From contig OX638372.1 of NCBI GenBank assembly GCA_951812925.1, positions 64,559,407 through 64,623,406 on the forward strand: DNA of 64,000 nt. The letters are read 5' to 3'. The notes under the pieces are model-generated. The model was not told the DNA's origin. It saw nothing but the letters and a program-made list of their open reading frames with translations, and searched no databases. The translations under genes and the position numbers were made by a program. The stretch is from Calliopum simillimum. Taxonomy: Eukaryota > Arthropoda > Insecta > Diptera > Lauxaniidae. Shown one piece after another: positions 44,868-55,397 of this stretch. Each line of letters begins with the position of its first letter. The first letter of the stretch is position 1.

Positions 44868-46178
44868 CAGGGTGGCTGATTCGAACTGTTACCAACTTCA
44901 GATAGACTTATCTGACAGATGGAACATGACAGCTGTCTAAAAATTGGCATGATGTTAGTTCATTCTATTGTCAACAAGTAACCAAAAGCATTTGCGCGTC
45001 AATTTATTGAAAATTAAAAATTTTCGAAATGGAATTCAAACGTAATAGTGTGATTGCTCTTTATTTGGCTGGAAAATCGCAACCAGCAATTGTTCGTAAG
45101 CTGAAACATTTAAAAGTGAATAAAATGTTTGTGTTTCGGACCATAACACGTTACAATGGTACCGGCAGCGTTGCCAAACGACATGGTGGTGGTCGGAAAA
45201 TAACTGCAACATCACCAGAAATGGTTCGAAAGGTGAAGGCCAGAATTGAGCGAAATCCGAGACGCAGTGGCAGACAAATGGCTGCCGAGCTGAAAATATC
45301 GCGTGAACGAATGCAACACATATTGTTAAACAAGCTCGGACTAAAGGCCCTCAAGTTCCAAAAGGCGCATGATCTCACTCCAGCTCAAAAAAAAGTTAGG
45401 CTCGATAGAGCCAAGGAGTTGTTGCGCTTCCACGCCGCCGGAAATCTGTCACAAATTGTCTTTTCTGATGAGAAAAATTACTGTATCCAGCAATATGTAA
45501 ACAAACAAAATGATCGGGTTTACTTGACAGAGAGGTCCTACGAAAATTTGAATGTTCGTTTGGCCACCAGGACGCAGGCTCCACCGCATGTGATGGTTTG
45601 GGCTGCAATGACTGCTGATGGGCGCTCACCACTCGTTTTTTTGGCCGCTGGCGTCAAAGTAAACGCCCAGGTGTATCGTGAATCAGTGTTGGAGGGTGCT
45701 TTACTACCGTGGGCACGCAAACATTTCGGTCGCAAGCCATGGACATTCCAACAAGACTCGGCACCGTCACACAAAGCTCGTGTGAATCAAGAATGGTTAG
45801 AAAAAAACGTTCCTAGCTTCATTTCTGCTCAACAATGGCTCTAAAATTCGCCTGATGCGAATCCGCTATATTTCTCAATCTGGGATATGTTGGACAGGAA
45901 GGTCTTGACTAAAAAATACCAGAGCGTTGATGTGCTAAAAGTGGCCCTTCAACGAGAATGACGCAAACTTCCACAAAATCAAATTCGTGCAGCATGCGAC
46001 TCGTTCTTCGACCGTCTACGGGCCATAGTTAAGGCCAAAGGTGGCCATATCGAAAATCTCAAGTATATTCTTAAAATTTGAACATTTCCCAACAATTATA
46101 GCGTTTGATCAATAAAATCTGTGCATGGAAACTGAAAATATAGTCTTTTGAATTGGCAACACCTCGAACCAGCCACCC
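44868..46178 (+). mobile_element. maT-like (DD37D) Tc1/mariner element, 1.31 kb
   Basis: The ends CAGGGTGGCTGATTCGA and, inverted, AGGGTGGCTGGTTCGA. A TA precedes the left end; the right flank is less clear (CCCTAAG). The length and single gene are as expected for the group. Confidence 0.9.
45029..46081 (+). pseudogene. maT-like transposase with mutated catalytic triad
   Basis: A single frame of 350 residues, interrupted by stops only at codon 272 (TAA 45842-45844) and later near 45958-45960. The N-terminus has two helix-turn-helix segments around SQPAIVRKLK and SGRQMAAELKIS with a GGGRK linker. Catalytic sites are D147 (VFSDEKNY) and D243 (FQQDSAPSH). After exactly 37 residues the third position is Y281 (SPDANPLYFSIW), where DD37D members have Asp (NPLDY). 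So the copy is dead twice over: it is truncated and lacks the third metal ligand. Confidence 0.93.
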
Positions 46179-47174
46179 TAAGCCTTTAAAATTCATACTT
46201 TTTTATATTTTGAAGTTTTTGCATGAATATTTATGAAAAATGCGAAAAAATGTAGGGACTTACCCTCAAAAAATGCGCCGTAAAAAAAGGGGGGATATTT
46301 TTTAAAACTTGCAGAGGCTTATTGTTTAATATTTTTTATGAGTAATCGAATGCTCTTTGGTTTTTTAAAATCGGTCGAGTAGATTCGGAGAAAAATTTCC
46401 TACCAGTTTGAAAAGTAACTTTTGGATGGCGCCCTCTACAGCAGCTAAACGAAACTAAAAATAAAATTTTTTTTTTTTTCATATTTCTTAAACAGTGTTT
46501 AACAATGTCCAAAAGAAATTTTGTCAATAAATATAATAGTTTTTTCATAATAAAATTTTTAAAAAGTGTTTTTCTTTTTAATTACAAAAGTGAATGTCCC
46601 CTTAAGAATAAAAACTGTGTAAAAATGCAATATAAAGCTCCTCATTGCAGTGAAAGGGAAACATGTTTTTCGACCACTTTTTTCATTGCTCCCGAACATT
46701 TCTTTCAAACATATTAACATACATATTTGGTATATGTAGTGTGTTTTCAAAATTACATGTACAACAGCTGCATGTTTTTCTCCCATATTCTTTGTCCTTA
46801 TGATTACATGTGTATGCAATGGGTCTGCGAGAGAGTTATTTACATTTACATAGAAATTGATTTGCATTCAGGAAATCCTATTTGCTGCTCAATTTAAGTA
46901 TTTGAATTCCTATGAATTATACAACATTTGTTAAGACTCTTGGAAATAAATTTGAACACAAAACTCTTGACACTCAATACTGTTTGTATGATAACCATAA
47001 AATTTTGCATGTTTCCAGTTAAAAATTACCTATTAAAAGACAATCAATACAGTAACTTTTCAAAAATATTAAATTGATTTGCAACATAAAGACTTTATTC
47101 ATTTAGCAATAATAGCTGAACATATAAGGCCAGAAATGCCAACATTTTCCAAAAGAATTAAATAATAAAAAAAA
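46179..47174. other. Unassigned AT-rich spacer
   Basis: No gene or repeat recognised. Open frames of 70-102 codons on either strand overlap each other and show no motif. Confidence 0.4.
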
Positions 47175-47542
47175 TTAGTAAGGGTGTAACCTTTGGCCTG
47201 GCCAAACATTAAATACCCTACAATGCAATATTTCAAAAATTTTACTCATATGGAGGTGCCAAGTCCTCTTGTCCGAGTTCACCCAGTTTTTGCTCAGAAC
47301 ATGCATTTATAGGCCTTAGTATTTGAGTGAAATTTAGTTGGATTATCTCAAAAAACTCTAGCAGTATACACGGAGAAAAAAAATAGTACTTGCTACTTTA
47401 TTTCTCATAAATTTTACCAGAATTTCAAATCAGAATAGTGACAACTTCACACCGAAGTTAGATTCACCTTACTGTTTTAGTCAATTCAGAATGTATGTTT
47501 CCTAGTAATTTTTATGAAAAAATTGGCGTGATATTTACCTTA

Positions 47543-49105
47543 CACGGCGTGCCTTAACCCGTTCTAAATCGAACGTCGTAGCACATCAAATTTTCTTCCA
47601 GATTCTGTTTACTTATCGTTCAAACGATGTATAAAAAAATTTTCACTCGTGACTCCTCGACTAAATTTTGAGATAATCGCTTTTCTAATTGGGGCATTTT
47701 CCCATACAAAAAGAAAAAAAATTTTTTTAACTACATTAAACAAAAATCAAAATAATCACAATCGATGTGTTTGCAATGCTAAACGCGAATCCAACCTCAG
47801 AATTGCTCTATCGTGTATACTTTATGAGATATTGTCATTTTTTGAAGCTATATAACTATGTAACATATCATTTATGCTTCAAATGTGGCTTAGATAAGGG
47901 AACTGATGCTATTGTGGTATAGTTTTTCAATGTGGTATGGTCGCATATCTCCGAATTGGGAAAGAACCTGCGAACGTCATTGCTTTTATCCTATCAGAAA
48001 ATATGAAAAACCAGGGATGTGTTGCTGTCATGCAACAAACAAAATTTTTCCGGTGTCAGTTGAACAAAACTAAAGTCGCGTGTGGTTGATTTTTTTTTCC
48101 GGATATTTTGCAAAAAAAATTTTCTTAAGAAAAAGTTGCTTTTTGGTGAAGTTCTATTTATATTCAATGAAGATTAGTGCTTAGTATTGCGAAATAAGTG
48201 ATTAATTATCTAAATTCACAAAGTTTCCCATTTTATGTTTAGAATTTTGTAATTTCTAAAAATCGGCTAGTGTGGTATAGTAGGGATTCGCTAATGTGGT
48301 ATAAGAATATTTATTGTTATTCTTAACATTATTTGATTGCTGTTTATAGTTTTTATGAGTTTGAGAACCAATGCAAATGTTATTATGAACTTATTTCATA
48401 CCTTTCAAACTTTATATTTGGTTGTATGGTTAAGTATACCACATTACCCTACTTATATGTACCACATTACCAGCCCACTTTACAAGTACTGATTAGTATT
48501 TATACCACATTGTGCCACCATATATACCACATTACCTCCCAACTTTTTGAAAACAGCTTTTTTGACTTTTTTCAGATTTTGCTCAATAACTTTTTTTAAT
48601 GAAATTGCACACATTTCATTGAAATGCATTCTGTAGCCAATACTTCAATGATTAGCATAAAAAAATTTGGCTGAAATTGATCTGACGCTTCTCTTTCAAA
48701 TTCCACCTAAACATTAGCTATACCACAATAGCATCAGTTCCCCTACTTGAAAGCCCCAATCTTTTCCTTTTAAACATAATTTTAATTATATTTATATCTT
48801 CATGCTTCTATGAGATATCGTAGACCGAAATATTGTCAAAACGGGTTTTTTGCACTTTTATGTCGTTTTAGGTTAGGATCTCTTTGAGGAAAAAAAAGAT
48901 ATCAACATAATTTAAACTAGGTTTTAAAGGCAAAGATTAGAACTTTAAAGTTGCTTACCAGATTTAACGAAATTAAAATTTCTTTCACATTTTAAACATC
49001 TTCAACGAACCGACTATTTCTAAATGCAGCCGGTTGACACCCCGAGTGTTGTTGTTACGTGTATGGCATACGGCTGAATTTTGAAATGGTCGGTTCGTTC
49101 AGTTC
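47543..49105. mobile_element. CACGGTG-family foldback, left arm only, host of a MITE
   Basis: It starts CACGGCGTGCCTTAACCC and follows the left arm of the palindrome at 49691 closely through the central loop (ACACCCCGAGTGTTGTTGTT) to the first ~20 bases of the right arm, then stops. The rest of the right arm is deleted. A MITE at 47897-48743 splits the arm at a TA. Confidence 0.9.
47897..48743. mobile_element. 847-bp MITE with ACCACATTA repeats, TA duplication
   Basis: The terminal repeats GGGAACTGATGCTATTGTGG and its exact reverse complement extend at least 25 bp. TA is at both flanks (47895-47896, 48744-48745). The uninterrupted copy of the host element at 50070-50085 gives the pre-insertion sequence with a single TA. 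TACCACATTACC and its inverse TAATGTGGTATA occur about eight times near the ends, so transposase-binding repeats are likely. Confidence 0.95.
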
Positions 49106-49690
49106 TTTTTTTCAGAGCTTTCTCTAACATTTTGTAGTATCTATGTGTTTGTCGGTTGCATTGTAGTAAAAAATACTACTAAAGTTGCACTGTAAATGTA
49201 TTTTTTGTATGGGCGGTAGGCGTGTCCGTTAAACGATTTTGCTCATTTTCAATCCCACGAGCTAACTTTGGCAGAGTACCAAATTTCATTGAATTATCTT
49301 GCTCAGTTTTCCCAGAAAGTGTATTTTCACGCACACCCAGCCATCCAGCCGACGGACATGACTAAATTGACTCAGGAGGTGACGCTGATCACCCAGGATA
49401 TCCTGGGTGTAGGGTATAAAAATATTCCAAATTGAACAAAAGTAGCAATATCTTATATTGCAGTGAAGTTGACGGATGAATAATAACTAAGATAGCAATA
49501 AATATTTCATGAGTTTCATGGAATTATGGTCTGTTGAAATAAGCCATTGTCTGACATATTATTTGACAAAGGCTTTATTTTAAAAGTTTTTTATATAAAA
49601 GGAGCATTTAAAAAAAAATAACATACAAAACGATTACAAGTTGAGGAGTAGAGTTTATATCAAATAGTACCGTGTTCTCTGTAGGAATAG

Positions 49691-51079
49691 CACGGTGTGC
49701 CTTAACCCGTTCTAAATCGGGCGTCGTAGCACATCAAATTTTTTTCCAGATTCTGTTTACTTATCGTTCAAATGATGTATAAAAAAATTTTCACTCGAGA
49801 CTCCTCGACTAAATTTTGATATAATCGCTTTTCCAATTGGGGCATTTTCCCATACAAAAAGAAAAAAAAATTTTTTTTAACTACATTGAACAAAAATTAA
49901 AATAACCACAATCGATGTGTTTTGCGATGCTAAACGCGAATCCAACCTCAGAATTGCTCTATCGTGTATAGTTTATGAGATATTGTAACCTAAAGACCAA
50001 AAAAAGTCGTTTTTTGCCATTTTTTGAAGTCATATAACTATGTAACATATCATTTATTCATCAAATGTGGCTTAGATACTTGAAAGTCTCAACCTTTTCC
50101 TTTGAAACCTAATTTAAATTATATTCATATCTTCATGCTTCTAAGGGATATCGTAGACCAAAATATTGTCAAAACGGGTTTTTTGCACTTTTGTGTCTTT
50201 TTAGGTTAGGATATCTTTGAGGAAAAAAAAGATATCAACATAATTTAAATTAAGTCCTAAAGGCAAAGATTAGGACTTTTAAGTTGCTTACCAGATTTAA
50301 CAAAATTAAAATTTCTTTCACATTTTAAACATGTTCAACGAACCGACTACTTCTAAATTCAGCCGTTTGACACCCCGAGAGTTGTTGTTAAGTGTATGGC
50401 ATACGGCTGAATTTTTAAATGGTCGGTTCGTTGAACATGTTTAAAATGTGAAAGAAATTTTAATTTTGTTAAATCTTGTAAGCAACTTTAAAGTCCTAAT
50501 CTTTGCCTTTAAAACCTAATTTAAGTTATGTTGATATCTTTTTTTTCCTCAAAGATATCCTAACCTAAAAAGACACAAAAGTGCAAAAAAACCGTTTTGA
50601 CAATATTTCGGTCTACGATATCCCTTAGAAGCATGAAGATATGAATATAATTTAAATTAGGTTTCAAAGGAAAAGGTTGAGACTTTCAAGTATCTAAGCC
50701 ACATTTGATGAATAAATGATATGTTACATAGTTATATGACTTCAAAAAATGGCAAAAAACGACTTTTTTTGGTCTTTAGGTTACAGTATCTCATATACTC
50801 AACACGATAGAGCAATTCTGAGGTTGGATTCGCGTTTAGCATTGCAAAATACATCGATTGTGATTATTTTAATTTTTGTTTAATGTAGTTAAAAAAAATT
50901 TTTTTTTTCTTTTTGTATGGGAAAATGCCCCAATTGGAAAAGCGATTATCTCAAAATTTAGTCGAGGAGTCACGAGTGAAAATTTTTTTATACATCATTT
51001 GAACGATAAGTAAACAGAATCTGGAAAAAAATTTGATGTGCTACGATGTCCGATTTAGAACGGGTTAAGGCACACCGTG
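49691..51079. mobile_element. Near-perfect 1.39-kb palindrome, CACGGTG foldback family
   Basis: Left arm 49691-50365 (675 bp) and right arm 50403-51079 (677 bp) are inverted copies at very high identity, around a 37-bp loop. The ends are CACGGTGTG/CACACCGTG and the flanking duplication is ATAG (49687-49690, 51080-51083). The arms contain TAAACAGAATCTGGAAAAAA, TCCAACCTCAGAATTGCTCT and CTTTTTAGGTTAGGATATCT. No protein is encoded. The low arm divergence implies recent gene conversion or recent insertion. Confidence 0.95.
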
Positions 51080-51805
51080 ATAGGTTAATGTATTTAGGAG
51101 GTTACTATTTCAATAATCTAAATAGCTTGGTCAGCGCTAGGATACATAACCTAATTCTATATATCGTAGAGTCGAAGTGGATGTGAGGGTAAAAGACGCG
51201 TGTCTTTTCATGGGTATCTGGTCTAAGAGTGTCTTTAAATCTCGTTAACCATCTGCACTAATTTTTATCTGTGTTCTTTTCATTGTAATAAAAAATAACA
51301 AATTTCCTAAATAAACAAACTATGAAAATGTTAATAACCAGCTTAATATTAACATTGAGGTGGGTCGGCACCCATACAAAAAAAAAAATAAACTAGTAAG
51401 GGTGTTAACTTTGGCCTGGCCGAGGATTATATGTATTTCAGTTGTAAACAAAACTTTTTTTGCCGACCCAACTTAATGCACAAACGTCGAATAACAACAG
51501 CTGCGTTTAGCCCAGTACACCATTATTTCAGGTTATTGACTTTAAGGAGTCTTCTTTCATACTATGGGGATTAAAAGTAAATGCTATAAACAATTGCAGA
51601 AGAAATATAGAGGAGTCTTCACACGGTACTCCCACTGTCTTAAATATTGACAATATATTCCCCTGAAATGTTCCAACATTAATTGGCTTCCATATTTTTA
51701 ATTTAAAAAAAAAACCAAATGTATTAATAGATGCAGATGAGATTTTTCAAATTAATTCAGAAAAGTTTTATTCCAACTGTTGCTGTAAAGTTTTTCCAAT
51801 CGAAG
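51080..51805. other. Spacer with a tiny Helitron 3' end
   Basis: At 51393-51422 there is a 30-bp Helitron-like 3' terminus on the minus strand (CTAG, hairpin with one arm damaged). Otherwise nothing is recognised. Confidence 0.5.
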
Positions 51806-52185
51806 TAGTGATGAGCAAACCAAGACCAAGTGAGTCTTGGTCTTGGTCTTGATGTTTGTCATTAAGTCTTGGTCTCGGTTTTGGTGTTGAAAAAATTTCT
51901 AAAGATTATTGAGTATTAAAAATTTCCCAACCTTATTTTTCCAAAGCAGTTCGGTTTTTAAGATGCCAAATTTCGAATTGAGAGATGATTTTATACTCAA
52001 AAGTGGCGTGACACATCTATTAACTATAAATTCACAAGACTAAAAAGCAGTCCTGGTCTTGATGATCATCGTGACTGCTATGGTCTTGGTCTTACAATGA
52101 TATCAGCTCGTCTGGGTATTGGTCTTGAAAAATTACCAAGACCAAGATGAAAAATCAAGACCAAGACTAATTTTGCTCATCACTA
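51806..52185. mobile_element. hAT-type MITE with CTTGGTCTTGG repeats
   Basis: The ends TAGTGATGAGCAAA are exactly inverted at the right. Flanking octamers AATCGAAG and AATCCAAA agree at six of eight positions. Many copies of GTCTTGGTCTTGG and its complement fill the element. No coding content. Confidence 0.8.
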
Positions 52186-52983
52186 AATCCAAAAAATGTA
52201 ATTTTCATTTTTTACATAAATAATTTGAAAAACTGTCACGTAAAAGAAACGTGCGCCAAACGAACACTCCCAATTTTTGTTTTTTTGTGTTTTGTTCTGT
52301 CAAAGGTGAATGATATTTAATTTGATTAATGTAATTCTTTTAAATGAAAAACACACAGTCAATATTTGCAGATATTTAATTTAATTCCAAGCCATCACAA
52401 GGAAAACTAAATTTTTTGAAAAAATTTTAAAATGATTCGTGATCTAAAACATTTAATTCGCAAATAACACACACAGGGTATTTACCAAATTTAATTTGAT
52501 ATAAGTAGGTGGAAAAAAATTGTGTGTAATTTAATAAAGATAACCATAAGAGAAGTACATGGTATGGCTTCAGTTTTAGATTAATTCTAAATACTCTGAG
52601 GAATGCACTCAGCGGTATAGAAATTTAAAAACGCTATGCTGACATACAACATACAATTGAATTAAGTAAATTTAATTATTTGAGTTTGATTCTTAAAAAA
52701 ATTATATAGTTAAGTGCACGTTTCGTTATCCTACTTAGTTATGAAGCCTTTTTACAGGTTACTTACAAACAATAAAAAGCCCTCCGGAATATAAATACTC
52801 GTATCCTATTTGAAAGGAAAACACTCGTACTCAGTAATATGCAGGTGGCACAAAATCAACCACATGTTTAATTCAATGCGTTTTTGTTTTTTCAAAATTA
52901 TTGCTGCGGGGATAAAATTTTATAAATTTATTTGCTTGTGGTCTTCCGTGTTTGTTCATACGGTTCCGTTTGCACAATATGAA
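52186..52983. other. Unassigned AT-rich spacer
   Basis: No feature recognised. Confidence 0.4.
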
Positions 52984-54105
52984 TATCCCAAAGGGGTATG
53001 GAGCGCATCAATAGCGCTTCTGAAGTGCTCTAAAGCAGTGGTGAAGCAAATCTCTGTAACACCCAAAAGCGCTGAAATTAACATTGGCATGTCATTGGAA
53101 GGAAGCGCTTCGTTCTCGCTACCAGAAATGCTCTTTTGATGCGCATCGCTCTCGCATTCAGAAATGCTCTTTGGATGCTTTTTGGATGACAATAAAAATA
53201 TTTAAAAAATGAATTTTTAATTGAAGTTGTTTTACGTCTTTCGCTATAAAGACTCAGCAGACTATTTTTGTTGTAAATATAATTATTTTTCTATTAATAT
53301 GAACTTTTTACAGTCAAATTTGCAATGAACAACTACTGGCACTACAAATATTAACTTGGAAATTGATGACATATCCCAATGGGCAATGGAACGCATCAAT
53401 AGCGCTTCTGAAGCGCTCTAAAGCAGCAGTGAAGCGCATCTCTCTCGTATTCAAAAGCGCTGAAATTAACATTGACATGTCATTGGAAGGAAGCGCATCG
53501 TTCTCGCTACCAGAAATGCTCTTTGAATGCGCATAGCTCTTGCATCCAGAAATGCTCTTTAGATGCGCATTGCTCTCGCACTCAAAAATGCTCTTTGGAT
53601 GCTTTTTGGATGACAATACAAATATTTAAAAAATTAATTTTTAATTGAAGTTTAACGTCTTTCGCCACAAAGGCTCATCAGACTATTTTTGTTGTTATTA
53701 TAATTATAATTATTTTATTTTACTAAATTAATAATAACTGAAAAATTGCAAGTTAAAAAACTTTGTGTTTGGTCTGGGCCGGAGTTGAACCGAGATCGTC
53801 ACGGTTGGTACAACTCTCAAATTCAGTGCCAATCGCTAGACCACTACTCCATCTTTGCGCTCTGATGAAGCCGACTTATTGACTTATTTTGTTTTGTGTG
53901 TAAGAACATGACCGAAAACGCTTCGTTCTCGCTACCAGAAATGCTCTTTGGGTACTTTTTGGATCACAATAAAAAATATTACAATAAAAAAAAAAAAACA
54001 ATAAAATAAAGCTGCCTATTGTCTACTATAGCGCAAAAAATATGCGCATACAAATCAGCTCTTTAGATGCGAGAAGAACGCGCATCGCTATTGCATCTTG
54101 GGGAT
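52984..54105. mobile_element. AGCGCTTC-rich inverted-repeat element with tRNA-like module
   Basis: The left end ATATCCCAAAGGGGTATGGA with GCGCATCAATAGCGCTTCTG is repeated directly at 53370-53700, a duplication of about 310 bp with about 385 bp spacing. It is partly inverted at the right (GCGCATCGCTATTGCATCTTGGGGAT). CGTTCTCGCTACCAGAAATG recurs three times (53108, 53500, 53925). A tRNA-like module sits at 53770-53860. Reading frames of 78 and 100 codons on the minus strand are products of the repeat. It is related to 27456-29770 and to the fragment at 13765. Confidence 0.6.
53770..53860 (-). repeat. tRNA-derived SINE-like module
   Basis: The minus strand has an A box TGGTCTAGCGATTGG and, about 42 bp on, a B box GGTTCAACTCC, followed by CCGGCCCAGACC and a T run near 53758. 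The T-arm pairs over four bases only and the acceptor stem does not form, so it is a tRNA-derived relic. Confidence 0.7.
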
Positions 54106-54201
54106 GCGCATCGAAATTTTATGTTGGGATGTAACATTCACAAATACAAATGCAGGCTCACTACTATATTTGCGTCAGGCAATAACACTTATCTACAGAT
54201 G

Positions 54202-55397
54202 CCCAGCAAACATTTTCAATCGCGGAAGAATCGTATTTGATTCGCCTAGGCGACAGTGGCGGATCCAAGGGGGGCGATCGGTCCCCCCTCTTCTAACCAA
54301 GTGATTACATTTTTTTAAAAATTATATGTAAAGATTTTAAAAACATTCTGTTATTATTTAGAAATGTAGTCAATCGGCCCCCCCTCTTGACAATGCTGCA
54401 TCCGCCACTGCTAGGCGATCAAATCAATCGTCCGCGACAGTTGCATTCGACTCGTCCGTGATGCTTTTGGAGTGAGTAATTGTCCGGCCGTTTACGTATG
54501 TTTTAGAAGAATCCTCTAAAAACTCCCCAAAATGAATCCGCAAATGATTCCTAGGAAGAGTCATCTGGCGAATCCCCTAGATGAATCTGCAAATGATCCC
54601 CAGGAAGGGCTTACAGATGACTCCGCAAGATGTTTTTTAAGCGAAAAATAACTTGAAAAAAAAAAAAAAAATATAAAATATAAAATGACGACATAAAAAT
54701 AATTTCATAAGGAATTGCTAATTTTTTTACAATTATCTGCCAAAATTTATGTGCCGTTAAAAATATACCGTGTAGTTTGACATTTTGCTTCGTGAAAAAT
54801 ACCGGGCCTCAGAAATATTGCCCTTTAGAAAAAAAAATTTTTAATTTTTCGAAATTTCTCAGGAGCTGACGTCATGTAGTAGTCGGCCATCTTGTATCGT
54901 TTAAAACTCGTCTGGAAGAGTTGTTGTTAATTCGTGAAGAAGTAGAAGTTCGATTTCAAACCATTTTACAGAAGAGCCTTAGGCGAATCTTATTTTATTC
55001 GTTTTGGGCTCTTTTTGGTGAATTTTTGTTTTTGCTCCAATCGATGGGGAAAGGTCGAAAATATATTTTGGACATAACCAGAGTTGGCTCCGTGCCCTCT
55101 AAGTGACCGATTTGGGTCCATTTTTGTAAAAAAATTTATTGCACCAATCGATGGTGAAAGGTCGAAAATAGATTTTAGACATGACCAGAGGTGTCTCTGA
55201 CCCCGCAAAGTGACCGCCTGGAAGAGTTGTATATTCATCGCGAAGATGTTTGATTTGCAATGATCTTCCAGAAGAGTGTAAGGAGGAATCTTCTTTTACT
55301 CGCGGAAAATTTTTATCGTGGAAAGCTCGCGTAGAAGAGCTTTAAATGCATCCCCAAAAATTTGAAAGATTGTACGCGATTGAAAATGTTTGCTGGG
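54202..55397. mobile_element. CCCAGCAAAC-ended TIR element, 1.2 kb
   Basis: The terminal repeats CCCAGCAAACATTTTCAATC (54202) and its exact inverse to 55397 also agree one step further (GCG). GGAAGAGT and CTTCCAG motifs recur throughout. A hAT MITE is nested at 54254-54410. A related copy in opposite orientation lies at 58225-58936. No transposase was seen; target duplication is unclear. Confidence 0.85.
54254..54410. mobile_element. 157-bp hAT MITE with perfect 8-bp duplication
   Basis: The ends CAGTGGCGGATCCA and TGCATCCGCCACTG, flanked by CTAGGCGA on both sides (54246-54253, 54411-54418). The related copy at 58.9 kb shows the uninterrupted site as CTTAGGTGATCAAATC on its own minus strand, with a single octamer. 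G/C homopolymer runs (GGGGGG, CCCCCCC) lie just inside the ends. Confidence 0.95.

Larger units (their letters stand above)
47175..49430 (-). mobile_element. Helitron-like copy split by nested insertions
   Basis: The 3' part is 47175-47367 (TTAG in place of CTAG, intact TTTGGCC hairpin, ATACCCTACA partner). The 5' part is 49109-49430 (GGGCGGTAGGCGTG, CAATCCCACGAGCTAACTTTG, GACTCAGGAGGTGACGCTGA, terminal hairpin). Between them lie an unidentified 175-bp stretch, a CACGGCGTG-ended foldback copy and a MITE. Part of the Helitron middle was lost. Confidence 0.8.

Noticed and set aside
48333..48599. An 88-codon gene at 48.3-48.6 kb
   Set aside because: It lies in the MITE's ACCACATTA box array and has no domain features.
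53770..53860. A functional tRNA gene
   Set aside because: A and B boxes are present but the acceptor stem and most arms do not pair, and similar modules recur in repeats. It is better read as a tRNA-derived repeat.
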